Positions 1 through 5,009 of a stretch of 5,556 nucleotides of DNA are shown in pieces. Source of the DNA: an uncultured Saprospiraceae bacterium (GTDB lineage Bacteria; Bacteroidota; Bacteroidia; Chitinophagales; Saprospiraceae). Under the pieces are notes generated by a model, which did no database searches, was not told where the DNA came from, and saw only the letters and a program-made list of their open reading frames with translations. Location: contig CALLAG010000065.1 in the NCBI GenBank assembly GCA_938002705.1, positions 1-5,556 on the forward strand, read 5' to 3'. The position numbers and the translations under genes were made by a program. Positions within the stretch are counted from its first letter, which is position 1, and every line of letters starts with the position of its first letter.

Positions 1-1
1 A

Positions 2-1621
2 AAATCAGAGCTTGAGAAAGCAACACTCGAAGTAATCGTCGCAGCGACAATGACAGATGTGATGATGGTAGAAGGAGAAGCTAAAGAATGCCAAGAGGCA
101 GAACTCATAGAAGCGATCAAAGTAGGTCACGAAGCTATTAAGGTACAGTGTCAGGCTCAGTTAGAGCTCAGAAAGCTGACTGGAGAAGTCGCTAAGCGTG
201 AGATAGAAGTAGAAGAAGTAGACGAAGAGCTTATGGCTTGGGTAAAGGCGAATACTGTAGATCACATACTGAAAGTATCTCGTGGAGCTTTAGATAAGAA
301 GACAAGAAAGAATGCATTCTCTGAGATCAAAGATCAGATGAAAGAGGATCTCTTAGAAGAAAAAGGAGAAGAGTATGCTACTGAGAACACAGGAAAAGCT
401 AAAGAATACTTCGAAAAAATAAAGAAGCAGACCATAAGAAAAATGGTCTTAGACGAGAGTATAAGATTAGATGGTAGAAAGAGTGATGAAGTCAGACCTA
501 TCTGGACTGAGATCGATTACTTACCTTCTGCTCACGGTTCTGCTATATTCAATAGAGGTGAGACTCAAGCATTAACATCATTGACATTAGGATCTAAGTT
601 AGATCAGAAGATGGTAGATAATGCATTGGGTAATTACTTTGAGCGATTTATCCTTCATTACAACTTCCCTGCATTATCAGTAGGAGAGACTAAGCCGATG
701 AGAGGACCAGGAAGAAGAGAAGTAGGACACGCTAATCTTGCTCACAGAGCATTATCAGCAGTATTACCTGCTAAGACGCCTTACACTATAAGATTAGTAT
801 CAGATATACTTGAGTCTAACGGATCATCATCTATGGCGACAGTATGTGCAGGATCACTTGCTATGATGGATGGAGGTATAGAGATCACTGCTCCCGTATC
901 AGGTATAGCGATGGGTATGATCGCTGAAGGTGATAAGATCGCTGTCTTATCTGATATCTTAGGTGATGAAGATGCATTAGGAGATATGGACTTTAAAGTG
1001 ACGGGTACTGAGAAAGGTATCACGGCATGTCAGATGGATATCAAGATTGATGGTCTACCATATACTACTCTTGAGAAAGCATTAAGTCAAGCAAAAGAAG
1101 GAAGACTACATATCTTAGGTGAGATGGCTAAGACCATCACTACTGCAAGAGAAGACTTCAAGCCACATGCTCCGAGAATTATAGAAATATCTGTAGATAA
1201 GAGCTACATAGGTGCTATCATAGGACCTGGCGGTAAGATTATCCAAGATCTACAAGCTAGAACAGGTGCTATCATCAATATCGAAGAAGTAGACGATAGA
1301 GGTATCGTATCTATATCATCTTCTAATAAGGAATCTTTAGATATGGCTAAGAAAGCCATCGATGAGATAGCATTCGAGCCTACCGTAGGTGATTCTTATG
1401 ATGCTAAAGTAGCTTCTATTCAGGATTATGGATTATTCGTAGACTTCAAGTCTAAGAGTGGATTGCTACATATATCTGAGATTGCTCACGAGAGAGTTAA
1501 TAACTTATCAGAGATGTTTAAAGTAGGAGATCCTATCAAGGTGAAGCTTATAGGCGTAGATCCTAAGTCTGGAAAAATGAGATTATCGAGAAAAGCACTT
1601 TTGGATCGTAAAGATTCTTAA
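2..1621 (+). CDS. pnp: Polynucleotide phosphorylase (PNPase), 5'-truncated by the window edge
   Basis: PNPase degrades RNA 3' to 5' by phosphorolysis, releasing nucleoside diphosphates; it is a cytoplasmic trimer. The frame is open from base 2, and the residues before the Met codon at 50 (LEVIVAAT, then MTDVMMVEGEAKE) match the end of the first RNase PH domain. The Met at 50 is therefore internal, and roughly 170-180 N-terminal residues are missing. Counting from that Met: a helical linker (about 45-130); the second RNase PH domain (about 136-345) with RREVGHANLAHRAL and GDEDALGDMDFK, whose D308, D314 and K316 correspond, from memory, to E. coli D486, D492 and K494; a KH domain (about 375-435) with GPGG at 392-395; and an S1 domain (about 444-515) with GLFVDF and GLLHISEI. 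The gene ends shortly after S1, without a long acidic tail. All visible catalytic motifs are intact. A terminator follows 32 bases after the stop codon, and rpoD is next. Confidence 0.97.
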   Translation, partial: KSELEKATLEVIVAATMTDVMMVEGEAKECQEAELIEAIKVGHEAIKVQCQAQLELRKLTGEVAKREIEVEEVDEELMAWVKANTVDHILKVSRGALDKKTRKNAFSEIKDQMKEDLLEEKGEEYATENTGKAKEYFEKIKKQTIRKMVLDESIRLDGRKSDEVRPIWTEIDYLPSAHGSAIFNRGETQALTSLTLGSKLDQKMVDNALGNYFERFILHYNFPALSVGETKPMRGPGRREVGHANLAHRALSAVLPAKTPYTIRLVSDILESNGSSSMATVCAGSLAMMDGGIEITAPVSGIAMGMIAEGDKIAVLSDILGDEDALGDMDFKVTGTEKGITACQMDIKIDGLPYTTLEKALSQAKEGRLHILGEMAKTITTAREDFKPHAPRIIEISVDKSYIGAIIGPGGKIIQDLQARTGAIINIEEVDDRGIVSISSSNKESLDMAKKAIDEIAFEPTVGDSYDAKVASIQDYGLFVDFKSKSGLLHISEIAHERVNNLSEMFKVGDPIKVKLIGVDPKSGKMRLSRKALLDRKDS

Positions 1622-1653
1622 GGAGACATTCTTTTCCAAAATATAATTGTAAT

Positions 1654-1685
1654 AAAAGCCTGAATAAAATTATTCAGGCTTTTTT
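1654..1685 (+). terminator. Rho-independent terminator of pnp
   Basis: A perfect 13-bp stem pairs 1654-1666 with 1671-1683 (core GCCTGAATA/TATTCAGGC) around a 4-base loop. It runs into six T at 1680-1685, with more T after 1687. An A run on the 5' side means the inverted structure could also act weakly on the other strand. It lies 32 bases after the pnp stop codon and separates pnp from rpoD. Confidence 0.93.
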
Positions 1686-1693
1686 AGTTTTTG

Positions 1694-1701
1694 TACATTT
1701 G
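1694..1701 (+). promoter_or_regulatory. Candidate Bacteroidota -7 promoter element for rpoD
   Basis: TACATTTG matches the TAnnTTTG -7 consensus of the Bacteroidota primary sigma factor and lies just beyond the pnp terminator, where an rpoD promoter is expected. No TTTG -33 element is present at the usual spacing upstream, since that stretch is the terminator stem. Six fixed bases in AT-rich DNA also occur by chance. If real, it would give an rpoD leader of about 170 bases. Confidence 0.3.
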
Positions 1702-1749
1702 ACCCACCTACCTGAATATAGAATCTATCTTATACGACAAAGTGTAATA

Positions 1750-1783
1750 TTTCTTACTAAATCTGAACTTTATTGGTAAGAAA
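1750..1783 (+). other. Hairpin in the rpoD upstream region
   Basis: Bases 1750-1760 pair with 1773-1783 (TTTCTTACTAA with TTGGTAAGAAA) to form an 11-bp stem with one G-T wobble and a 12-base loop. No T tract follows, so it is not an intrinsic terminator. Just after it, CTTGTA occurs twice (1784-1789 and 1793-1798). The rest of the 258-base gap between pnp and rpoD holds no convincing gene. Confidence 0.5.
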
Positions 1784-1879
1784 CTTGTAATTCTTGTACC
1801 TGATATAGACTATCTACGTCTAAAAGTCAAGTACCGAATGATAATGAATATTATAGAATAATTATTTTAAGCAAGATAG

Positions 1880-2746
1880 ATGAGACAATTAAAAATAACT
1901 AACAAGATCACGACGAGAGAGAGCATGGCTCTGGACAAATATCTTAATGATATATCCAAGATCACTATGCTTAGACCTGAAGAAGAAGCTGAGTTAGCAA
2001 GAAAAATAAGAGCCGGTGATATGAAAGCTCTTGAACGTATGACACAAGCGAATCTAAGATTCGTCGTATCAGTAGCAAAACAATATCAGAACCAAGGTAT
2101 GTCATTGAGTGATTTGATCAATGAAGGTAATGTCGGTCTGATGAAAGCAGCTAAGAGATTTGATGAGACTAAAGGTTTCAAGTTCATATCCTATGCAGTA
2201 TGGTGGATAAGACAATCTATCCTACAGTCTATAGTAGAGAATTCAAGATTGGTAAGATTACCACTGAATAAAGTAAGCTCATATAGCAAGGTCAATGAAG
2301 CATATGTAACATTCTCACAAGAATTTGAGAGAAATCCTACACATGAGGAGTTAGCTGAGATGTTAGACATGAAAACCAAAGATATCGCTAATGTAATGAA
2401 TGGTGGAGGTCGTCACCTCTCTATGGATGCACCTATAGGTGGAGAAGAAGGAGAAAGTACGATGCTTGATCTATTCGCAACCAATAATGAAGCGGCTCCT
2501 GATCTTGGATTGATGGAAGAATCATTGACTAAGGAGGTGAGTTTCGGTCTATCATTATTAAGCCACAGAGAGATAGAAGTATTATCTTCTTACTATGGGC
2601 TGAATGGTCATAAGTCATTGACATTAGAGGAGATCGGAGAACTATATGGACTGACAAGAGAGAGAGTAAGACAGATAAAAGAGAGAGCACTTAGAAGACT
2701 AAGAAAGTCTGTCAACAAAAATGCACTTAAGTCTTATTTAGGATAA
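1880..2746 (+). CDS. rpoD: Primary RNA polymerase sigma factor RpoD (SigA), Bacteroidota short type
   Basis: This housekeeping sigma factor directs core RNA polymerase to promoters. Its 288 residues are usual for the phylum and lack the region 1.1 and the non-conserved insert of E. coli sigma-70. Region 1.2 spans about 14-48 (ALDKYLNDI). Region 2 runs about 50-120, with the core-binding and DNA-melting stretch LINEGNVGLMKAAKRFD and the -10 recognition helix YAVWWIRQSI at 105-114. Region 3 covers about 130-200. Region 4.2 holds the -35 helix-turn-helix at about 248-275 (LTLEEIGELYGLTRERVRQI). The start is fixed by an in-frame TAG directly before the ATG and by the family N terminus MRQLKI. No Shine-Dalgarno sequence is evident, as is common in this phylum. 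The gene follows pnp but is separated by a strong terminator, so it probably has its own promoter. Its product should recognise the TTTG / TAnnTTTG elements noted elsewhere here. Confidence 0.98.
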   Translation: MRQLKITNKITTRESMALDKYLNDISKITMLRPEEEAELARKIRAGDMKALERMTQANLRFVVSVAKQYQNQGMSLSDLINEGNVGLMKAAKRFDETKGFKFISYAVWWIRQSILQSIVENSRLVRLPLNKVSSYSKVNEAYVTFSQEFERNPTHEELAEMLDMKTKDIANVMNGGGRHLSMDAPIGGEEGESTMLDLFATNNEAAPDLGLMEESLTKEVSFGLSLLSHREIEVLSSYYGLNGHKSLTLEEIGELYGLTRERVRQIKERALRRLRKSVNKNALKSYLG

Positions 2747-2755
2747 GATTCGTAG

Positions 2756-2776
2756 AAATTCTAAAAATTAGAATTT
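2756..2776 (+). other. Small AT-rich hairpin after rpoD
   Basis: Bases 2756-2764 and 2768-2776 form a 9-bp, nearly all A-T stem (AAATTCTAA with TTAGAATTT) with a 3-base loop, 9 bases after the rpoD stop codon. It is weak and is followed by an A-rich run, not a T tract, so it is not a terminator. It may be no more than AT-rich symmetry, or it may help protect the 3' end together with the next hairpin. Confidence 0.35.
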
Positions 2777-2790
2777 AAAATATACCTATC

Positions 2791-2831
2791 ATGGCTTACA
2801 GGAAATACGTTTTTCTTGTAAGCCATTTTTT
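2791..2831 (+). terminator. Rho-independent terminator of rpoD
   Basis: A 15-bp stem pairs 2791-2805 with 2812-2826 (ATGGCTTACA with TGTAAGCCAT, extended by GGAAA with TTTCT including one G-T wobble). It closes a 6-base loop and runs into six T at 2826-2831. It lies 44 bases after the rpoD stop codon and 43 bases before the next start, so the following pair of genes should have a separate promoter. I could not identify one in the short space between. Confidence 0.92.
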
Positions 2832-2874
2832 GTATCACTTCATTCATGAAAAAAATAATATAACAGTTAATTAA

Positions 2875-3552
2875 ATGATCGCATTATTTAGATTTCTTAT
2901 TGTACTCATCATCATTGTGGCGGCTGCTGGATTTATAATCTATCAGTTGAGCTCATTCCTATTAGGCACACGATCTGTCAAAAGGCAGATAGAAAGAGAC
3001 AAAGATTTCTTCAATGCTGTGTTAGACGAACTAATGGAAGGCCTTGTCGATATCGATACTGATGAACTTAAGATCATGTCAGTATCACCTACAAGTAAAA
3101 GCGTCAATCAGGGGATAACTACCTACGAGAAGGGTGTCATATCTACCATATATCAAGAGCCTATAGTAGCCTACACACTTAAAATGTATGATAAGAACAA
3201 TAAGTTGTTACTCATGTTAAGAACTAAAAGTGAGACTTATAGCGTTCTATCAGAAGCAGAAACATTTAAAATATTCAAAAATAATACTCGCATAGGAACC
3301 ATAAATGATAATTATCAATTGTCTTTATCAGAGAGTATGAAATCAGGGATTACTGCTACTAAAGAGGGCAGTAAACTGATAAATATAAAAATCGGGAACG
3401 AGGAGATAGCTCATATAAACCTTAGAGACGAAGATGGAAATTTTGATACGGATAGAGTTTTCTCTTTGTTTCATAGTATGAAATCTGGTCACGAAGAGAG
3501 TTTGTTGTTATTAGCCATCTTCCACATATTAATAAAACCTAAATTAACATAA
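2875..3552 (+). CDS. Unknown membrane-anchored protein; possible Tubby C-like / LURP-one-related domain
   Basis: This 225-residue protein is not recognised with confidence. Residues 3-30 form one long hydrophobic segment. It is followed by R33, K36, R37 and R41, with only R6 before it, so the positive-inside rule favours a cytoplasmic C-terminal part. Residues 40-65 look helical and acidic. Residues 86-183 alternate like beta strands (VAYTLKMYD, KLLLMLRTK, FKIFKNNTRIGTI, INIKIGNEEIAHI). The protein ends in a hydrophobic helix, SLLLLAIFHILI (209-220). Many strands followed by a buried C-terminal helix, plus a 'F.I....RIG.I' motif, recall the Tubby C-like superfamily (phospholipid scramblases and LURP-one-related proteins). 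That is pattern inference, not a database match. An in-frame TAA directly before the ATG fixes the start. The stop codon touches the ATG of the next gene, so the two are probably translated together. No Shine-Dalgarno or clear promoter is visible. Confidence 0.85.
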   Translation: MIALFRFLIVLIIIVAAAGFIIYQLSSFLLGTRSVKRQIERDKDFFNAVLDELMEGLVDIDTDELKIMSVSPTSKSVNQGITTYEKGVISTIYQEPIVAYTLKMYDKNNKLLLMLRTKSETYSVLSEAETFKIFKNNTRIGTINDNYQLSLSESMKSGITATKEGSKLINIKIGNEEIAHINLRDEDGNFDTDRVFSLFHSMKSGHEESLLLLAIFHILIKPKLT

Positions 3553-4059
3553 ATGAAAAAAATATTATTTAGCTGCTTACTTATTACTTGCTCGCTTGTA
3601 TCATGGTCTCAGACCAAAAGTTCTGATGAGTCTATTAAGTCTGAAGATATCCAGAAAACAATGGATGAGGCTATGAAAGAATTTCAAGGGGCCATGGATA
3701 CACTTGATCTGAGTCAGTTTTTCTCTGGCGATCTCTCTAAGATGTTTGGAGATTCTACGATGCAGTCATTTGACTTCAGTCAGATGGAAGGCATGCTAGA
3801 AGGTATAGATATGAATGAATTATTCGGACCTGATATGCAGATACAGATGGAGCAAAGCCTCAAAATGCTCGAAGGTATGGATATGGATCAATTAAATTCC
3901 TTACTTGAAGGCATAGATATGTCACAGTTGGAGGGTATGTTAGAGGGCTTTGATATGGGAGAGATGCAAAAGATGTTCGAGGGTATGGACATGCAAATAC
4001 CGGAAATCAAAGAAATAGAACCTGCTGATAAAAAGTCTAAGAAAACTAAGAAAATATAG
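3553..4059 (+). CDS. Exported Met/Asp-rich protein with 12-residue repeats, unknown function
   Basis: This 168-residue protein has no family I recognise. Residues 1-19 form a Sec signal peptide (KK, then a hydrophobic core), with likely signal peptidase I cleavage after S-W-S, leaving Gln20 first, a common Bacteroidota pattern. The two cysteines (8 and 13) lie within the signal and do not form a good lipobox. The mature protein has no Cys or His but is very rich in Met (21 in the whole chain, 15 between residues 78 and 147), Asp and Glu. Residues 73-144 are six in-register 12-mers of the form (F/I/M)D(M/F)xx(L/M)xx(M/L)(L/F)EG, with a seventh begun at 145. The tail, 159-168, is lysine-rich. 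The start is fixed because the codon before the ATG is the TAA of the preceding gene, giving a TAAATG junction. Met clusters can bind copper or absorb oxidants in other proteins, but nothing here proves either role. Confidence 0.88.
   Translation: MKKILFSCLLITCSLVSWSQTKSSDESIKSEDIQKTMDEAMKEFQGAMDTLDLSQFFSGDLSKMFGDSTMQSFDFSQMEGMLEGIDMNELFGPDMQIQMEQSLKMLEGMDMDQLNSLLEGIDMSQLEGMLEGFDMGEMQKMFEGMDMQIPEIKEIEPADKKSKKTKKI
3769..3984 (+). repeat. Six coding 36-bp repeats (12-residue units)
   Basis: Units start at 3769, 3805, 3841, 3877, 3913 and 3949, encoding FDFSQMEGMLEG, IDMNELFGPDMQ, IQMEQSLKMLEG, MDMDQLNSLLEG, IDMSQLEGMLEG and FDMGEMQKMFEG. A partial unit (MDM) begins at 3985. The second and third units are the most divergent but keep the 12-residue register. 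The copies match in protein much better than in DNA, so this is an old, maintained repeat and not a recent tandem expansion. Confidence 0.85.
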
Positions 4060-4068
4060 ATATCAAAA

Positions 4069-4090
4069 GGTCGTATAATGATATATGACC
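4069..4090 (+). other. Hairpin just after the repeat-protein gene
   Basis: GGTCGTATA at 4069-4077 pairs with TATATGACC at 4082-4090 (9 bp, one G-T wobble, 4-base loop), 9 bases after the stop codon. The following AAGAATTTC is not a T tract. It could be a weak terminator or a 3'-end stabilising stem working with the second hairpin at 4112-4148. Confidence 0.45.
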
Positions 4091-4099
4091 AAGAATTTC

Positions 4100-4107
4100 T
4101 ATATTTG
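4100..4107 (+). promoter_or_regulatory. Candidate -7 promoter element upstream of the Nudix-like gene
   Basis: TATATTTG is an exact TAnnTTTG match lying 71 bases before the ATG at 4179. No TTTG -33 element is seen at normal spacing. A transcript from here would begin near 4114 and immediately include the hairpin at 4112-4148, so this may be a chance match or a leader with built-in attenuation. Confidence 0.3.
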
Positions 4108-4111
4108 ATAT

Positions 4112-4148
4112 GAGAATCGATATGAATGAACAGTTTATATCGATTTTT
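4112..4148 (+). terminator. Probable terminator of the 2875-4059 gene pair
   Basis: AATCGATAT at 4115-4123 pairs perfectly with ATATCGATT at 4137-4145. The stem can extend outward to 4112/4148 and inward to 4127/4133 with several G-T wobbles, leaving a loop of about 5 bases. Five T at 4144-4148 end the structure. The stem is AT-rich, and the T tract partly overlaps it, so strength is moderate. It lies 52 bases after the stop of the repeat-protein gene and 30 bases before the next start. Confidence 0.6.
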
Positions 4149-4178
4149 GTATATATAACAACGTAATATTAGATAATT

Positions 4179-4601
4179 ATGGGAGTATTAGACGGTGTAA
4201 GAATAATCTTGTACAGATGCCACGAGAAAGGTCTCGAAATCCTTCTTGTCAATAATGATATATCGCAAGATGCTGATGTATGGAGACTACCTAATGTATC
4301 CGATATAGACTCCCCAACTAATAAATATATAGAACTCGATGATATCGTAGATGCAGATGGTAATACCATCAAGGCTATGGCTATAGAAGCTGACTGGCAC
4401 GATATCCCATCGATAAGAGGCATGATCAAGTATGATGTCAAACTTGTCAAAAACAAAATAAAGACAGCTCTTCCCGAATTAGAGAAAAGTACTTACTTCA
4501 CTATCAAAGATGCATTTAAGAGGGTGTTACCTCAGGAGTATGCTGCACTCAAAGAATTAAAAGATATCATCTTAGATAGAAACATAGCTACTAATATCTA
4601 A
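4179..4601 (+). CDS. Nudix-like small protein lacking a Nudix box
   Basis: This 140-residue soluble protein has no signal peptide or membrane segment. Residues 7-24 (VRIILYR, then GLEILLVN) and VWRLPNV at 34-40 resemble the first strands of a Nudix fold, where 'ILLV...W.LPGG' normally leads into the catalytic Nudix box. That box (G-x5-E-x7-R-E-x2-E-E) is not found downstream. Instead the chain continues with an acidic segment (IELDDIVDADG, 51-61), the stretch EADWHDIPSIRGMIKYDVK (70-88) and a helical C terminus (YAALKELKDIILDRN, 121-135). A non-catalytic or divergent Nudix-like protein is my best guess, and a binding role would fit. The fold itself is uncertain. The start is the first ATG after an in-frame TAG at 4170. 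It is convergent with the CDGSH gene, with 31 bases between the stops. Confidence 0.85.
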   Translation: MGVLDGVRIILYRCHEKGLEILLVNNDISQDADVWRLPNVSDIDSPTNKYIELDDIVDADGNTIKAMAIEADWHDIPSIRGMIKYDVKLVKNKIKTALPELEKSTYFTIKDAFKRVLPQEYAALKELKDIILDRNIATNI

Positions 4602-4614
4602 AGATCAGTAGCTA
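4585..4614. terminator. Possible bidirectional terminator between convergent genes
   Basis: TAGCTACT at 4585-4592 pairs perfectly with AGTAGCTA at 4607-4614. A short inner stem (ATC with GAT) could form across a bulge. On the plus strand it is followed by the T-rich CATTTCCTTATTTCTT. On the minus strand the tract is poorer. The left arm overlaps the last codons of the Nudix-like gene. Its position between two convergent stops supports a shared terminator, but the T tracts are weak. Confidence 0.45.
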
Positions 4615-4632
4615 CATTTCCTTATTTCTTGG

Positions 4633-4887
4633 TTACTTCTGCTCAAGTTGTTTGTGTGTACCATCGCATAAGCCATTCTCTCTTGTAGTCTGCTTACAAG
4701 TACAGAAGTGGACGTCTTTAGTTTCTGTAGCAACGTACATAACTGGACTGAATTTCCCATCTGCTTTATGCTTGCCATCGCAGTATGGTTGGTTGGTACT
4801 TAATCCACATGTACACCATGAGTATCTTTTGCCTTCTTCTACACTCACTTTTATAGGTGAGTATCCTGCTATATGTCCTTTTTCCAT
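4633..4887 (-). CDS. Double CDGSH iron-sulfur domain protein (CISD3/MiNT-like)
   Basis: This 84-residue cytoplasmic protein has two CDGSH motifs, each of which normally holds a 2Fe-2S cluster through three Cys and one His. The first, CTCGLSTNQPYCDGKH, gives C25, C27, C36 and H40 and fits the family pattern C-x-C-x2-(S/T)-x3-P-x-C-D-G-x-H, with Lys in place of the usual small residue. The second, CTCKQTTRENGLCDGTH, gives C62, C64, C74 and H78. It has one extra residue between its second and third Cys and lacks the Pro. The arrangement is like human CISD3 and bacterial two-motif proteins, which are small redox or cluster-transfer proteins. No signal peptide or anchor is seen. It lies 122 bases downstream of the ExbD-family gene on the same strand, with TAnnTTTG matches between, so it may have its own promoter. 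Confidence 0.95.
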   Translation of the reverse strand: MEKGHIAGYSPIKVSVEEGKRYSWCTCGLSTNQPYCDGKHKADGKFSPVMYVATETKDVHFCTCKQTTRENGLCDGTHKQLEQK

Positions 4888-4904
4888 TTTATATGTGTTT
4901 TTTA

Positions 4905-4912
4905 CAAATATA
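4905..4912 (-). promoter_or_regulatory. Candidate -7 promoter element of the CDGSH gene (proximal)
   Basis: On the minus strand this reads TATATTTG, an exact TAnnTTTG match ending 17 bases before the ATG. It would give a leader of only about ten bases. No clean TTTG is found at -33; TTTCG (complement of 4931-4935) is the nearest sequence at about the right spacing. Confidence 0.35.
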
Positions 4913-4960
4913 TGATAGATATAAGTCAGACGAAATATAAATAACTGGTACAGATGGTCA

Positions 4961-4968
4961 CAAATATA
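4961..4968 (-). promoter_or_regulatory. Candidate -7 promoter element of the CDGSH gene (distal)
   Basis: A second exact TATATTTG on the minus strand lies 73 bases before the CDGSH start and 42 bases beyond the stop of the ExbD-family gene. It would give a leader of about 65 bases. No -33 TTTG is seen at normal spacing, and the AT-rich context raises the chance of a random match. Confidence 0.25.
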
Positions 4969-5009
4969 TATTTATCAGCTATATCTAATTCTTAATAATA
5001 TCTACTCCC

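Noticed and set aside
781..1023. Open frame of 80 codons on the minus strand inside pnp
   Set aside because: It lies wholly within the conserved second RNase PH domain of PNPase on the opposite strand and has a Ser/Ile/Pro-rich composition typical of an antisense shadow.
1..1621. High density of GATC in pnp (17 sites counted by eye)
   Set aside because: It is above a simple random expectation, but most sites fall in frequent codon contexts such as AAG-ATC, GAG-ATC and GAT-CTN, so codon preference explains it without a methylation or mismatch-repair role.
1838..1861. Seven-codon open frame (MIMNIIE) upstream of rpoD as a leader peptide
   Set aside because: Too short and AT-rich to distinguish from chance; no ribosome binding site and no associated attenuator hairpin after it.
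2191..2379. Open frame of 62 codons on the minus strand inside rpoD
   Set aside because: It is antisense to the conserved sigma regions 2.4 and 3 and shows no domain of its own.
2806..2813. TACGTTTT as a -7 promoter element for the 2875 gene
   Set aside because: It lacks the final G of TAnnTTTG, sits in the loop and 3' arm of the rpoD terminator, and has no -33 element upstream.
3553..3609. Lipoprotein signal on the repeat protein (Cys8 or Cys13)
   Set aside because: Cys13 is preceded by L-I-T, with Thr at -1 not fitting a lipobox. Cys8 lies too early for a hydrophobic core. A signal peptidase I site at S-W-S/Q fits better.
4169..4456. Open frame of 95 codons on the minus strand over the Nudix-like gene
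   Set aside because: It mirrors the plus-strand gene, is rich in Ser/Ile/Leu, and has no plausible start context. The plus frame has the better protein character (WRLPN, ELDD, EYAALKELKD).
4652..4915. Open frame of 87 codons on the plus strand over the CDGSH gene
   Set aside because: The minus strand encodes two complete CDGSH motifs, so this is a shadow.
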